Part shown: piece by piece, positions 1 through 6,591 of the stretch
Position numbering within the stretch: the first letter of the stretch is position 1
Layout of the letters: each line of letters opens with the position of its first letter
Assembly (NCBI GenBank): GCA_020431945.1
Contig: JAGQHH010000025.1
Location: forward strand, 1-10,734
Length of the DNA stretch: 10,734 bases
Reading direction: 5' to 3'
From: Cyanobacteria bacterium HKST-UBA02
GTDB taxonomy: Bacteria > Cyanobacteriota > Vampirovibrionia > Obscuribacterales > Obscuribacteraceae
Program-made: the position numbers and the translations under genes
Notes under the pieces: generated by a model
Databases searched by the model: none
Seen by the model: the letters and a program-made list of their open reading frames with translations, nothing else
Told to the model about the DNA's origin: nothing

Positions 1-633
1 GAACTTGGGAAGCTGTCCGGTGCCGACCATGCAGTCACGGTTTATCAAAATGGGCGGGAAGACTTCAACATAGCCGTTGGCCCCGTGAGAGTCCAGCATG
101 AAGTTCATCAGAGCTCTTTCCATGCGGGCTCCGTAATTCATCAGGACAGTGAATCGTGATTCGGCAACCTTGACACCCCGCTCGAAATCGAAGATGCCCA
201 GGTCTGTGCCGATCTCGAAGTGATGACGGGGATTCTCGATGACCGGGATGGCGCCCCAGGTCGATACCACCACATTCTCGTTCTCGTCGGCGCCGTCCGG
301 GACGCTCGGATCGGGCATGTTCGGAATTCCCAGGCTCAACTCGTTGAGCTTTTCCTCGAGTTCCTGGCGCCTTTTGGAAATCTCCTCATGTCTTTGCTTG
401 AGGTTCTTGGACTCTTCTTTCAGGGCTTCTTTCTCTTCCGGCTTGGCGGAACCTGTTTTGAAGGCTTCCGAGATCTCGTTCTTGCGCCTGTTCAGATTCT
501 CCCATTCGGCAAGGATCTGTCTGTATTCACCGTCGGTGTCAACCAGCTCCTGGAGAGAGAAGCCTCCATTGCGTCTGGCTATGGCTTTCTCGACTGTTTC
601 CAGATTTTCCCTGACGAATCGAAGGTCCAGCAT
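1..633 (-). CDS. serS: Seryl-tRNA synthetase, N-terminal part (cut by window edge)
   Basis: This gene encodes the class II synthetase that charges tRNA-Ser (and tRNA-Sec) with serine in the cytosol. The window holds the first 211 codons; the rest lies to the left. Residues 1-110 form the tRNA-binding coiled-coil arm, rich in charged residues and opening MLDLRFVREN as in the family. The catalytic core then begins. Motif 1 is visible as RFTVL..YGARMERALMNFML (from about residue 159) followed by GYVEVFPPILINRD, and the family signature GTGQLPKF closes the visible part. The ATG at 633 matches the usual family N-terminus. A GAGGA lies 12 bases upstream, a rather long spacing. Motifs 2 and 3, with the ATP-binding residues, are outside the window. 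The gene is divergent from yraN. The identification is very secure; only completeness cannot be judged. Confidence 0.97.
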   Translation of the reverse strand, partial: MLDLRFVRENLETVEKAIARRNGGFSLQELVDTDGEYRQILAEWENLNRRKNEISEAFKTGSAKPEEKEALKEESKNLKQRHEEISKRRQELEEKLNELSLGIPNMPDPSVPDGADENENVVVSTWGAIPVIENPRHHFEIGTDLGIFDFERGVKVAESRFTVLMNYGARMERALMNFMLDSHGANGYVEVFPPILINRDCMVGTGQLPKF

Positions 634-684
634 GATCGAACTTTTTCCTCGGCGAGCGCGTCTCTACTAAGACAAACAGGGAGC

Positions 685-690
685 ATTATA
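685..690 (-). promoter_or_regulatory. Candidate -10 box of the serS promoter
   Basis: Read on the minus strand this is a perfect TATAAT, about 50 bases upstream of the serS ATG, so transcription would start near 678 and give a leader of roughly 45 bases. No good -35 hexamer sits 16-18 bases further upstream. The call rests on the -10 box and its position only. Confidence 0.45.
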
Positions 691-754
691 GCCAAGGAGG
701 TCCAGGATTTCTCTACCGGGAAGAGTGGGCGTCACCAAAGTGTTGCAATCAGGC

Positions 755-761
755 AAGGAGG
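755..761 (+). promoter_or_regulatory. Ribosome binding site fixing the yraN start
   Basis: AAGGAGG lies seven bases before GTG 769. The reading frame is open far upstream, back to 220 across the antisense of serS, so this site is what picks the GTG rather than an earlier ATG. Confidence 0.75.
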
Positions 762-768
762 CGGGCCA

Positions 769-1263
769 GTGACAATCAGGAAAAGCAATAAATCATCCGC
801 ACGCGATCTGCGGAGCTGGCGCCAGGCCCTCGGTCGTCTCGGCGAGGATCTTGCTGCCGGGCATCTCGGCGCCCTGGGTTATTCGATACTCGACCGTAAC
901 TGGCGTAACGGCAGGTTGTGCGAGCTCGATCTCATTGCCCGGGATCCTGATTGTGTCCTGGCTTTTGTCGAGGTCAAGACTCGCTGCGCCCCTTCCGGAG
1001 CTCTCGCAGACAGCTGCCAGAGCGCTATCGAAGCTGTGGGTCTGACCAAACGGCGCCGGATCAGGACTGCTGCTTTCGCCTGGCTGTCCCAGTATAGATA
1101 CGAAAATAGAGCTGAATCAGATCCGCCATTCAAGTCTCTGCGCTTCGACCTGGTGGTGGTGACCATCGAGCGGAGCGATCTGACGGCCGGCTCCGGCAGC
1201 TCCCTTCTCATGGCTGATGGGACCGGGGCTTCCATATCGCATGTACCGGGAGCCTTTTTCTGA
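769..1263 (+). CDS. yraN: YraN/UPF0102 family nuclease-fold protein
   Basis: This is a 164-residue member of UPF0102, which has a restriction-endonuclease-like fold; its cellular role is not firmly established, though links to DNA processing or recombination have been suggested. After a basic N-terminal stretch of about 20 residues, the family core appears: GRLGEDLAAGHLGALGY, then RN.R....CELDLIARD, then AFVEVKTR. The E, D and ExK residues expected of the metal-binding site are all present. The usual GEIDLIA is CELDLIA here, so the glycine before the glutamate is replaced by cysteine. The protein exceeds the common 115-130 residues through both termini; the last 30 residues are Gly/Ser-rich. 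The start is a GTG with AAGGAGG seven bases upstream. It lies 39 bases before lysA on the same strand, so co-transcription is likely. Family assignment is secure, function is not. Confidence 0.9.
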   Translation: MTIRKSNKSSARDLRSWRQALGRLGEDLAAGHLGALGYSILDRNWRNGRLCELDLIARDPDCVLAFVEVKTRCAPSGALADSCQSAIEAVGLTKRRRIRTAAFAWLSQYRYENRAESDPPFKSLRFDLVVVTIERSDLTAGSGSSLLMADGTGASISHVPGAFF

Positions 1264-1302
1264 CCTGCCATCACATTCAGTTCATGTTACGATATCTTCC
1301 CA

Positions 1303-2679
1303 ATGAGCTCCCCCAACACAAGGCTGATGCCGGTCACGGCAACGATCTCCGCAGAGGACCATCTCCTCATCGGCGGTCTGGACACCGTCGAGCTGGCCGA
1401 GCGTTTTGGCACGCCTCTATGGGTCATGGACTATCAGACCATCGTTCAGGCAGTGAGCGCCTGCCGGGAGGGTCTTGCGGCCGGGTTCAGGGAAGCCGGC
1501 GCGCCGACAGAATCAGGATCAACATCAGGATCAGGGGGCGCCTCGGTGCTCTATGCCGGCAAGGCTTTCACCTGTCTGGCCATGGGGCGCATAGTCAGGC
1601 GCCTCGGGCTCGGTCTCGATGTGGTTTCGGAAGGAGAGCTCTACACCGCCCTCAAAGCAGGTGTCGATCCAGAGACGATCTTTTTGCACGGCAACAACAA
1701 GTCCGACTCGGAGCTCGAGCGTGCCCTGCTTGCCGGTCCGGTCACCGTGGTTGTAGACGGAGTCGGGGAGCTCGAGCGTCTGGACAGGATCGCTTCCAGG
1801 CTGGAGCGCCAGGCTCGAATTCTGGTTCGGGTCACCCCGGGTGTCGAGCCTGATACCCACGATCATATAAAGACCGGGCAGGCTGACAGCAAGTTCGGAG
1901 TACCTCTGGCGGAGGTCCCGGAATTCGTACGGCGCTGTCAGTCGATGGCCGGGACTATCTCTTTTCGCGGGCTGCACGCTCATATCGGCAGCCAGTCCCA
2001 CGATATCGAGCCTTATCTGAGAATCGTCGATATACTTGCCGACCTGGCCCTTCGCCTGAAAGAGATGGGTGTCGAGGTCGAGATGCTCGATCTCGGCGGG
2101 GGGTTGGGAATTGCTTATACCGAGAAAGACAGTCCCCTGCCGCTTCACACCTGGGCCAGGGAGCTCAGCGCCGCAGCCGTAAAGGCTTTCGCCAGCCGCA
2201 GCCTGACAAGACCGCATCTTCTCCTGGAGCCCGGGCGCTCGATAATCGGACCTGCCGGGGTGACTATCTATCGTGCCGGTGATACAAAGGGATTTCAATC
2301 AGGCGCTCGCTATGTCTCCCTGGACGGGGGGATGGCTGATAATCCCCGCCCTGCTACTTATAACGCCCTCTATACCGCCCGGATCGCCAGTCGAATGAGC
2401 GCAATCGGGACAGATGACGTTACTACCCTGGTTGGTAGGTACTGCGAATCGGGCGATATAATCATAAAGGACGCAGGTATTCCTGTTCGAACTGGAGATT
2501 TAGTCGCGATCTTCGCGACCGGTGCCTACAACTACAGCATGTCCTCTAACTACAATCGTACCGGACGACCTGCATGCGTCCTGGTCGACGACGGTAAGGC
2601 AGAGCTGATTCTCAGGAGGGAGACCCTGGAAGACTTGATTTGTCAGGACCGGGTCCCTGACTGGTTAACCGACGATTGA
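1303..2679 (+). CDS. lysA: Diaminopimelate decarboxylase
   Basis: LysA is the PLP enzyme that converts meso-diaminopimelate to L-lysine, the last step of lysine synthesis; it also draws on the DAP pool used for peptidoglycan. The 458 residues are slightly longer than the usual 410-430. The PLP lysine is K87 in LYAGKAFTC. HAHIGSQ (225-231), the phosphate-binding GGGLG (265-269), EPGRS (309-313), the active-site CESGD (381-385) and GAYNYSMSSNYN (407-418) are all intact, so it should be active. Residues 70-82 form a Ser/Gly-rich insert just before the PLP-lysine strand, encoded by short imperfect DNA repeats. No convincing ribosome site precedes ATG 1303. ATG 1327 (residue 9) has AAGG only three bases upstream and could be the true start. 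It lies 39 bases after yraN and 13 before cdaA, so all three probably share a transcript. Confidence 0.96.
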   Translation: MSSPNTRLMPVTATISAEDHLLIGGLDTVELAERFGTPLWVMDYQTIVQAVSACREGLAAGFREAGAPTESGSTSGSGGASVLYAGKAFTCLAMGRIVRRLGLGLDVVSEGELYTALKAGVDPETIFLHGNNKSDSELERALLAGPVTVVVDGVGELERLDRIASRLERQARILVRVTPGVEPDTHDHIKTGQADSKFGVPLAEVPEFVRRCQSMAGTISFRGLHAHIGSQSHDIEPYLRIVDILADLALRLKEMGVEVEMLDLGGGLGIAYTEKDSPLPLHTWARELSAAAVKAFASRSLTRPHLLLEPGRSIIGPAGVTIYRAGDTKGFQSGARYVSLDGGMADNPRPATYNALYTARIASRMSAIGTDDVTTLVGRYCESGDIIIKDAGIPVRTGDLVAIFATGAYNYSMSSNYNRTGRPACVLVDDGKAELILRRETLEDLICQDRVPDWLTDD

Positions 2680-2692
2680 GTCCGGAAGATCT

Positions 2693-3784
2693 TTGAGAGT
2701 GGAGATCAATTACTTCGCCGAGCTTTGGAGCCAGATTCTAGACCTTTTCAGCGGGGTCGATATCTGGCTGCATATAAAGGTTTTTTTCCAGGTCCTGATC
2801 ATCGGCTGGATAGTATTCTGGCTCTGGCGGCGGATTGTAGGCAGTCAGGCCGAGCGTCTGGTCAAGGGAGTCCTCGTTCTGGCTGGTATCTGGGCGATTT
2901 GCTCGGCATTCGGTTTTACTCTGATCACCAACCTGCTCCAGTTGCTGGTTCCCGTCGCCCTGATCGCCCTGGTGGTGATCTTTCAACCCGAGCTCAGGCG
3001 TGGGCTCAGCCATCTGGGCAAAGTGCAGACCCTGCGATTCGACCTGTCCCTCACCGATGCCGATCAGGTTCGTTTCAGTCGGGATGTGGACCAGATAATC
3101 AATGCCGTGCGGGAGCTCTCGCGCTCCAAGACCGGGGCTCTAATCGTCATCGAGCCCCTGCTTGGCGAGAGGGATTATGTGAGCCCGGGCACCACCGTCA
3201 ATGCCGATATCTCCACGACTCTTCTTCTCACTATCTTCTTTCCGAATTCGCCTCTCCATGACGGCGCCGTGGTGATCCGGAAAAACAAGGTCGTGGCAGC
3301 CGGTGTCATCCTGCCCATGACCGATGATCCGGAGCTCAGCTATCGCTACGGCACCAGGCACCGGGCTGCCATAGGTCTCTCCGAGACATATGACGGGCTC
3401 TGTATCGTCGTCTCGGAAGAAACCGGGGCTATTTCTGCGGCAAGCCGGGGGATGCTCGCTCGTTACAAGGCAGCCGAGGATCTCAAAGATCCGATCAAAT
3501 ATCTCTACACTCAGGGCGGTGACTCGAAGAGCCGCAGCTCCGTGGACAATTTCCTTTCCCTTTTCAGCCGGGGACGGCGGGAAGACGAGCTCTCGACCCC
3601 TGTGTCTACCCAGGTTTCTAACCAGACTTCTAGCCAGTCTTCTGCCGGTCGCGAGAGCGAATCAGGTAGCGCTGATTCGGACGCGGCTGCCGACTCCAAA
3701 TCCAAATCCGATTCGGATACTGATACTACCGATGGTGAAGACGAGGATAGGCTCTCGACTCTTAGCGCCGCCAAGACCGACTGA
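2693..3784 (+). CDS. cdaA: Membrane diadenylate cyclase (c-di-AMP synthase), CdaA type
   Basis: CdaA condenses two ATP into cyclic di-AMP, a second messenger controlling potassium and osmolyte balance and cell-wall homeostasis. Three membrane helices are visible at about residues 27-47, 57-73 and 77-97, followed by VVIFQPELRRGL, typical of the CdaA linker. The cyclase domain carries both catalytic signatures: DGA at 190-192 (in SPLHDGAVV) and RHR at 222-224 (in YGTRHRAAIGLSE). The core ends near residue 275. The remaining 85 or so residues, absent from typical CdaA of about 270-280 residues, are rich in Ser, Asp, Glu and Thr and look disordered. The start is TTG 2693 or GTG 2699; GGAAG at 2684-2688 suits either. 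The gene is 13 bases after lysA. CdaR/YbbR and GlmM, frequent neighbours, are not here. It converges on pyrF with only 13 bases between them. Confidence 0.96.
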   Translation: MRVEINYFAELWSQILDLFSGVDIWLHIKVFFQVLIIGWIVFWLWRRIVGSQAERLVKGVLVLAGIWAICSAFGFTLITNLLQLLVPVALIALVVIFQPELRRGLSHLGKVQTLRFDLSLTDADQVRFSRDVDQIINAVRELSRSKTGALIVIEPLLGERDYVSPGTTVNADISTTLLLTIFFPNSPLHDGAVVIRKNKVVAAGVILPMTDDPELSYRYGTRHRAAIGLSETYDGLCIVVSEETGAISAASRGMLARYKAAEDLKDPIKYLYTQGGDSKSRSSVDNFLSLFSRGRREDELSTPVSTQVSNQTSSQSSAGRESESGSADSDAAADSKSKSDSDTDTTDGEDEDRLSTLSAAKTD

Positions 3785-3797
3785 TTATCAGGATATA

Positions 3798-4538
3798 TCA
3801 GGACAGGGCCTGATCCATCTCCTCGAGAATTCTTCGAGCCGCGTCTTTCCGGTCACCGGCCCTGGTGATCGGTCTGCCCACTACTAGATAGTCGGCTCCA
3901 TCCTCCAGGGCTTGAGACGGTGTGACAATCCTGCTCTGATCGTCTTTCGCCGACCATGCCGGTCTGATTCCCGGAGTCACTATGACAAAGTCCTCACCCA
4001 GGGCTTCCCTTATCGGCCGGGCCTCTCTTGCCGAGGCCACGACTCCGTCGAGACCGGCGCTCTTTGCCAGTCTCGCCAGGTCGATTACATGCTCGGTCAT
4101 CGGGACCGATACCGACAGCTCCCCGGCAAGCTCCTCTTCGGAGAGGCTCGTGAGCACGGTAACAGCGATAAGTATAGGTCTCGGTTTGCCGATCTCTCTT
4201 GCTGCTTCAGCGCTTGCCTGGCCGGCTGCTTCCATCATCTTCCTGCCGCCGGTGGCATGCACGTTGAACATTCGAACCTGGCGCCGGGTCACATTCCTTG
4301 CTGCCCCGGCCACTGTGTTGGGAATGTCGTGGAATTTGCCGTCGAAGAAGACCTGGACTCCGGTCTCCTCGATGAAGTCGAAGAGTCTGGTGCCGGCGTG
4401 GCAGTATAGCTCGAGACCGACTTTGAAAAAGGAGACCACCTCTTTCAGATCGTCGACCATGGTCATGGCCTCATCCAGGCTGGATGTATCCAGGGCGACT
4501 ATGAGCCGGTCTCTGGTGTCGATCTTCGCTTTGATCAC
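3798..4538 (-). CDS. pyrF: Orotidine 5'-phosphate decarboxylase
   Basis: PyrF catalyses the final step of UMP synthesis, decarboxylating OMP. The 246-residue length is normal for the bacterial type I family. The strand-1 motif IVALD has D17, FKVG carries K39, and the catalytic DxKxxD signature is D66-G-K68-F-H-D71 followed by IPNTV. The phosphate-binding C-terminal part, TPGIRP (188-193) and VVGRPIT with R222, is intact. The gene starts with GTG, chosen because a purine-rich TAAGGGGG lies just upstream and the protein begins right before the first core strand. It is the last gene of the leftward series and probably has its own promoter behind the rpmE terminator. It converges with cdaA and no T-tailed terminator separates the two. 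Confidence 0.97.
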   Translation of the reverse strand: MIKAKIDTRDRLIVALDTSSLDEAMTMVDDLKEVVSFFKVGLELYCHAGTRLFDFIEETGVQVFFDGKFHDIPNTVAGAARNVTRRQVRMFNVHATGGRKMMEAAGQASAEAAREIGKPRPILIAVTVLTSLSEEELAGELSVSVPMTEHVIDLARLAKSAGLDGVVASAREARPIREALGEDFVIVTPGIRPAWSAKDDQSRIVTPSQALEDGADYLVVGRPITRAGDRKDAARRILEEMDQALS

Positions 4539-4542
4539 GCAG

Positions 4543-4549
4543 CCCCCTT
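4543..4549 (-). promoter_or_regulatory. Ribosome binding site for the pyrF GTG start
   Basis: On the minus strand AAGGGGG ends four bases before the GTG at 4538. It supports the GTG as start; no in-frame ATG suits the family N-terminus better. Confidence 0.6.
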
Positions 4550-4566
4550 ATAGAAGAAAGTGGCAA

Positions 4567-4572
4567 ATTATA
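4567..4572 (-). promoter_or_regulatory. Candidate -10 box of a pyrF promoter
   Basis: A perfect TATAAT on the minus strand lies about 28 bases upstream of the pyrF GTG, giving a predicted leader of roughly 20 bases. The -35 position falls within the rpmE terminator hairpin, where only a weak match (near TTGCCG, spacing 14, or GATTGC, spacing 16) is seen. The arrangement suggests pyrF is transcribed separately from rpmE. Confidence 0.45.
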
Positions 4573-4580
4573 GAAATGAC

Positions 4581-4605
4581 AAAACCCGGCAATCTCTAGA
4601 TTGCC
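4581..4605 (-). terminator. Rho-independent terminator after rpmE
   Basis: On the minus strand GGCAATC and GATTGCC pair as a 7-bp stem around a 4-base loop (an eighth pair is possible), followed by GGG and a run of four T. It begins about 45 bases past the rpmE stop codon. The T-run is short, so termination may be partial and allow some read-through into pyrF. Confidence 0.6.
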
Positions 4606-4649
4606 AGGCATATCTCAGCTTGGTTCGAGTTGAATCGACTCTCTGCCGT

Positions 4650-4871
4650 TTAGCCAGCGTTGGCTTTCTGCTGGTCGAGCTTGTAGCGCTTGACGAAACG
4701 ATCGACACGACCTTCGGTGTCGACGATCTTCTGCTGACCCGTATAGAACGGATGGCAGGCGCTGCAAATTTCGACCCTGATCTGTTTCTTGGTGGAGCCT
4801 AGCTTGACTTCCGCACCACAGACACAGGTGGCAACGACTTCGAAATATTCCGGATGAATACCGTCTTTCAT
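4650..4871 (-). CDS. rpmE: 50S ribosomal protein L31, zinc-binding (C+) type
   Basis: L31 is a small protein of the large ribosomal subunit that bridges to the 30S head. The 73 residues begin MKDGIHPEY, the standard family start; the frame stays open to an ATG ten codons further up (4901), but that adds residues the family lacks. Zinc ligands are the CxC at 16 and 18 and the CxxC at 36 and 39 (CVCG, CSACHPF), so this is the zinc-containing form rather than the zinc-independent paralogue made under zinc starvation. [20 protein letters not shown] is the L31 signature. The 103 bases upstream hold a strong hairpin (4931-4958). A T-tailed hairpin follows the gene. The identification is secure. Confidence 0.97.
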   Translation of the reverse strand: MKDGIHPEYFEVVATCVCGAEVKLGSTKKQIRVEICSACHPFYTGQQKIVDTEGRVDRFVKRYKLDQQKANAG

Positions 4872-4899
4872 TTCTCTATCTCTGACTGGAAAGTCATTC

Positions 4900-4905
4900 A
4901 TAATA
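4900..4905 (-). promoter_or_regulatory. Possible -10 box for rpmE
   Basis: TATTAT on the minus strand lies 28 bases before the rpmE ATG at 4871. No good -35 is visible. If real, transcription begins near 4893, which excludes the upstream ATG at 4901 as start. Confidence 0.3.
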
Positions 4906-4930
4906 CCAAACTCGGCCGGATCTTCATCTG

Positions 4931-4958
4931 ATCGGACCTATTTGTAATAAGGTCCGAT
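4931..4958. other. Perfect 9-bp inverted repeat between the GerMN lipoprotein gene and rpmE
   Basis: ATCGGACCT and AGGTCCGAT pair exactly around a 10-base AT-rich loop. It lies 16 bases past the stop of the upstream lipoprotein gene and about 60 bases before the rpmE start. Neither strand has a T-run after it, so it is not a standard intrinsic terminator. It may be a Rho-assisted terminator or mRNA-end stabiliser, a protein operator, or a leader structure for L31 control. Confidence 0.6.
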
Positions 4959-4974
4959 ACACATGACAAATTTC

Positions 4975-5553
4975 TCAGTTCAGGGGCTGCTTGATTTCCA
5001 GGCCGTCGAGTTTGGCAGCGCTGAGCCTTTCGCCTTCCACGCTCAGATAGACCTTGTCATCACCGGCCACCGAGGCGATGGTCTTCTGGACCTGATCGAG
5101 CCTGGCCTGCATCGACGCAGGACCGCCGCCCGCCGAGAAACGGTGGGAGAGATTGAGATCGATGCCACCATCAGTGTGTTCCAGGGAAAGCAGGATGGTT
5201 CCTCTGGGAATCTCACTGGCGATTCCTTTTTCGCTTTCGGATGAGTCCGGTCCCTTGAGAAGCTGCTCCACTGCTGCTTTTATCGGCTCCTGTCCGGTTC
5301 TGGGGCGCTCCACCGAAACCAGCTCGAGCTCTTCGCCTTTCGGCTGGACGAACCAGACCGTTATCGTTTTGCCATGGGGGACAACCTGGCCGGAGACATT
5401 CTTTCCGGCTTTGCCCTGATCTTTGAAAGGTCCCAGACCGAGTGTCCCGCATCCGCCCAGGACCAGGGATGACATGACGAGAGAGGAAAAGAGGAGAGAA
5501 GACAAGAAGCTTCGAGCCGGTTTCGCTCCTGGAAAGTAGTCATTCCGCCTCAT
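4975..5553 (-). CDS. GerMN-domain lipoprotein
   Basis: This is a 192-residue predicted lipoprotein. A basic N-terminus (KPAR) is followed by a hydrophobic stretch and a lipobox LVLGGC, with the lipid-modified cysteine at 35. A Gly/Lys linker leads to a GerMN (sporulation and spore germination) domain at about 62-175: the ITVWFVQP strand, the helix PIKAAVEQLLKGP, EIPRGTILLSL, then IDLNLSHRF and a final strand VYLSVEGE. GerMN domains are found in spore-formers in GerM, but also widely in non-spore-formers such as cyanobacteria and actinobacteria (LpqB), where they sit in the envelope; the domain alone does not imply sporulation. The ATG at 5553 has a strong GGAGGAG just upstream. The gene follows the DUF2993 gene by 55 bases, so the two may be co-expressed. 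The ligand or partner is unknown. Confidence 0.87.
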   Translation of the reverse strand: MRRNDYFPGAKPARSFLSSLLFSSLVMSSLVLGGCGTLGLGPFKDQGKAGKNVSGQVVPHGKTITVWFVQPKGEELELVSVERPRTGQEPIKAAVEQLLKGPDSSESEKGIASEIPRGTILLSLEHTDGGIDLNLSHRFSAGGGPASMQARLDQVQKTIASVAGDDKVYLSVEGERLSAAKLDGLEIKQPLN

Positions 5554-5557
5554 CGAT

Positions 5558-5564
5558 CTCCTCC
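5558..5564 (-). promoter_or_regulatory. Strong ribosome binding site for the GerMN lipoprotein
   Basis: GGAGGAG on the minus strand sits four bases before the ATG at 5553. It is the strongest Shine-Dalgarno in the leftward series and fixes the start. Confidence 0.7.
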
Positions 5565-5608
5565 AGAGATTTTCACCTAAACTTCAGTCGAATAGTATTT
5601 TGCCGAAT

Positions 5609-6523
5609 CTATGGGCTTTGCGCTACCTTAGCCTGATAATTCTTGGGCACCAGAATCAGCTCACCATGCCCTTTCACCAGAGAGTTCCGGACTTCCAGGT
5701 CGGAGAGGCGAAAGGCATGGGTGGTGGTATCGAGACGGGCGAAATTGACGATTGGATTGAGCAGATCCGATAAAAAGGCGGCGAACTTCTCAGGCTCCAC
5801 CAGGCAGTCCGACTGGAGTTTGAGATCCTCGACGACTATCTTGGAGCCTTCCACCAGGCGCGGCCGTCCTTCGATCTTGATGGGCACTCCGGTGTCCGGG
5901 CTGGCTCCCTGGGTGATCAGAGTGGCGTCTATTTTGAGCAGGTCGTCTTCGATCTTGACCCGGGGATTGACCACGTCCAGTTGCTGCCGACCCAGTCCGG
6001 GAAGGTCAAGCTTGAGACCGCGAAGCGAAGAGACCACCTCCCGGGTTTCCAGCGCTGTGGTGGCGTCAGTCTGGGTAAACTCGCTGTCTATGGCCAGGGC
6101 GATGGGGGTGTTGAGCCCGCCTTTTCGCTTGAAGCCGACCGGCTTGAACCATATCGGGCTCTTGCTGGCCAGGTCTACGGTACCTATCTTGACTCCTTCG
6201 ATTTGCGAATGATCGAGCTTGATGTCGACGGATTTGACTTTGCCGGCAATCAGATCGGTAAGGCTGTAAGTCCGGATCTTCGCTTTGACTTTGCCGCCGA
6301 GTTTGCGCTTCAGCACCGCTCCGGTTATCTTGCTCGCCAGAAATTCGGTGACCAGATTGATACCGGTGACTTTCTGTATGGTCCGGCTCGCTTTGCTGCC
6401 GATCGGGAATGACGGATCTGGTACCGCTGGTGATGCGGTATCGGCAGCGGTGCTGGCTGGCGAAGCGGCCAGCAAGGTCGAGGAGATTGCCGCAGCTGCC
6501 AGAAATAGTCTTGTTCTATTCAT
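5609..6523 (-). CDS. Exported DUF2993 (LmeA-like phospholipid-binding) family protein
   Basis: This 304-residue protein has an N-terminal signal sequence (basic MNRTR, hydrophobic 6-20, likely cleavage near ASTA at 24-27). The mature part matches the DUF2993 pattern: SLTDLIAGKVKSVDIKLD (about 87-104), IEGVKIGTVDL (108-118), a central domain of alternating strands, and a C-terminal part with RLSDLEVRNSLVKGHGELILVPK. The family is common in cyanobacteria and actinobacteria. Its characterised mycobacterial member, LmeA, is a periplasmic phospholipid-binding protein needed for lipomannan maturation; a lipid-binding or envelope role is inferred here. The ATG at 6523 has no good ribosome site nearby. 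The stop lies 55 bases before the GerMN lipoprotein, and the response regulator ends 68 bases upstream, so a common transcript is possible. Confidence 0.82.
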   Translation of the reverse strand: MNRTRLFLAAAAISSTLLAASPASTAADTASPAVPDPSFPIGSKASRTIQKVTGINLVTEFLASKITGAVLKRKLGGKVKAKIRTYSLTDLIAGKVKSVDIKLDHSQIEGVKIGTVDLASKSPIWFKPVGFKRKGGLNTPIALAIDSEFTQTDATTALETREVVSSLRGLKLDLPGLGRQQLDVVNPRVKIEDDLLKIDATLITQGASPDTGVPIKIEGRPRLVEGSKIVVEDLKLQSDCLVEPEKFAAFLSDLLNPIVNFARLDTTTHAFRLSDLEVRNSLVKGHGELILVPKNYQAKVAQSP

Positions 6524-6591
6524 AGGAAGCCGGAAGCTTAGCAGAGGACCGCCGGGTATCCAAGGTGTTTTTCTTAACTTGCGAGCCGGGC

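Noticed and set aside
220..1263. Long plus-strand open frame starting at ATG 220, 347 codons
   Set aside because: Its first half is antisense to the clearly coding serS; only the part from GTG 769 matches a known family (YraN) and has a ribosome site.
1284..1853. 189-codon plus-strand frame overlapping the lysA start
   Set aside because: It is an Arg/Gly/Ser-rich frame-shadow of lysA with no family resemblance.
1531..2298. 255-codon minus-strand open frame inside lysA
   Set aside because: It is antisense to conserved LysA motifs and shows no recognisable domain.
3797..3814. Small hairpin ATCAGG/CCTGAT between the converging cdaA and pyrF
   Set aside because: The stem is only six base pairs, overlaps the pyrF stop codon, and has no T-run on either strand, so it is not a supportable terminator.
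4975..5553. GerMN domain as evidence of sporulation
   Set aside because: The domain is widespread in non-sporulating bacteria and no other sporulation gene is present in the window.
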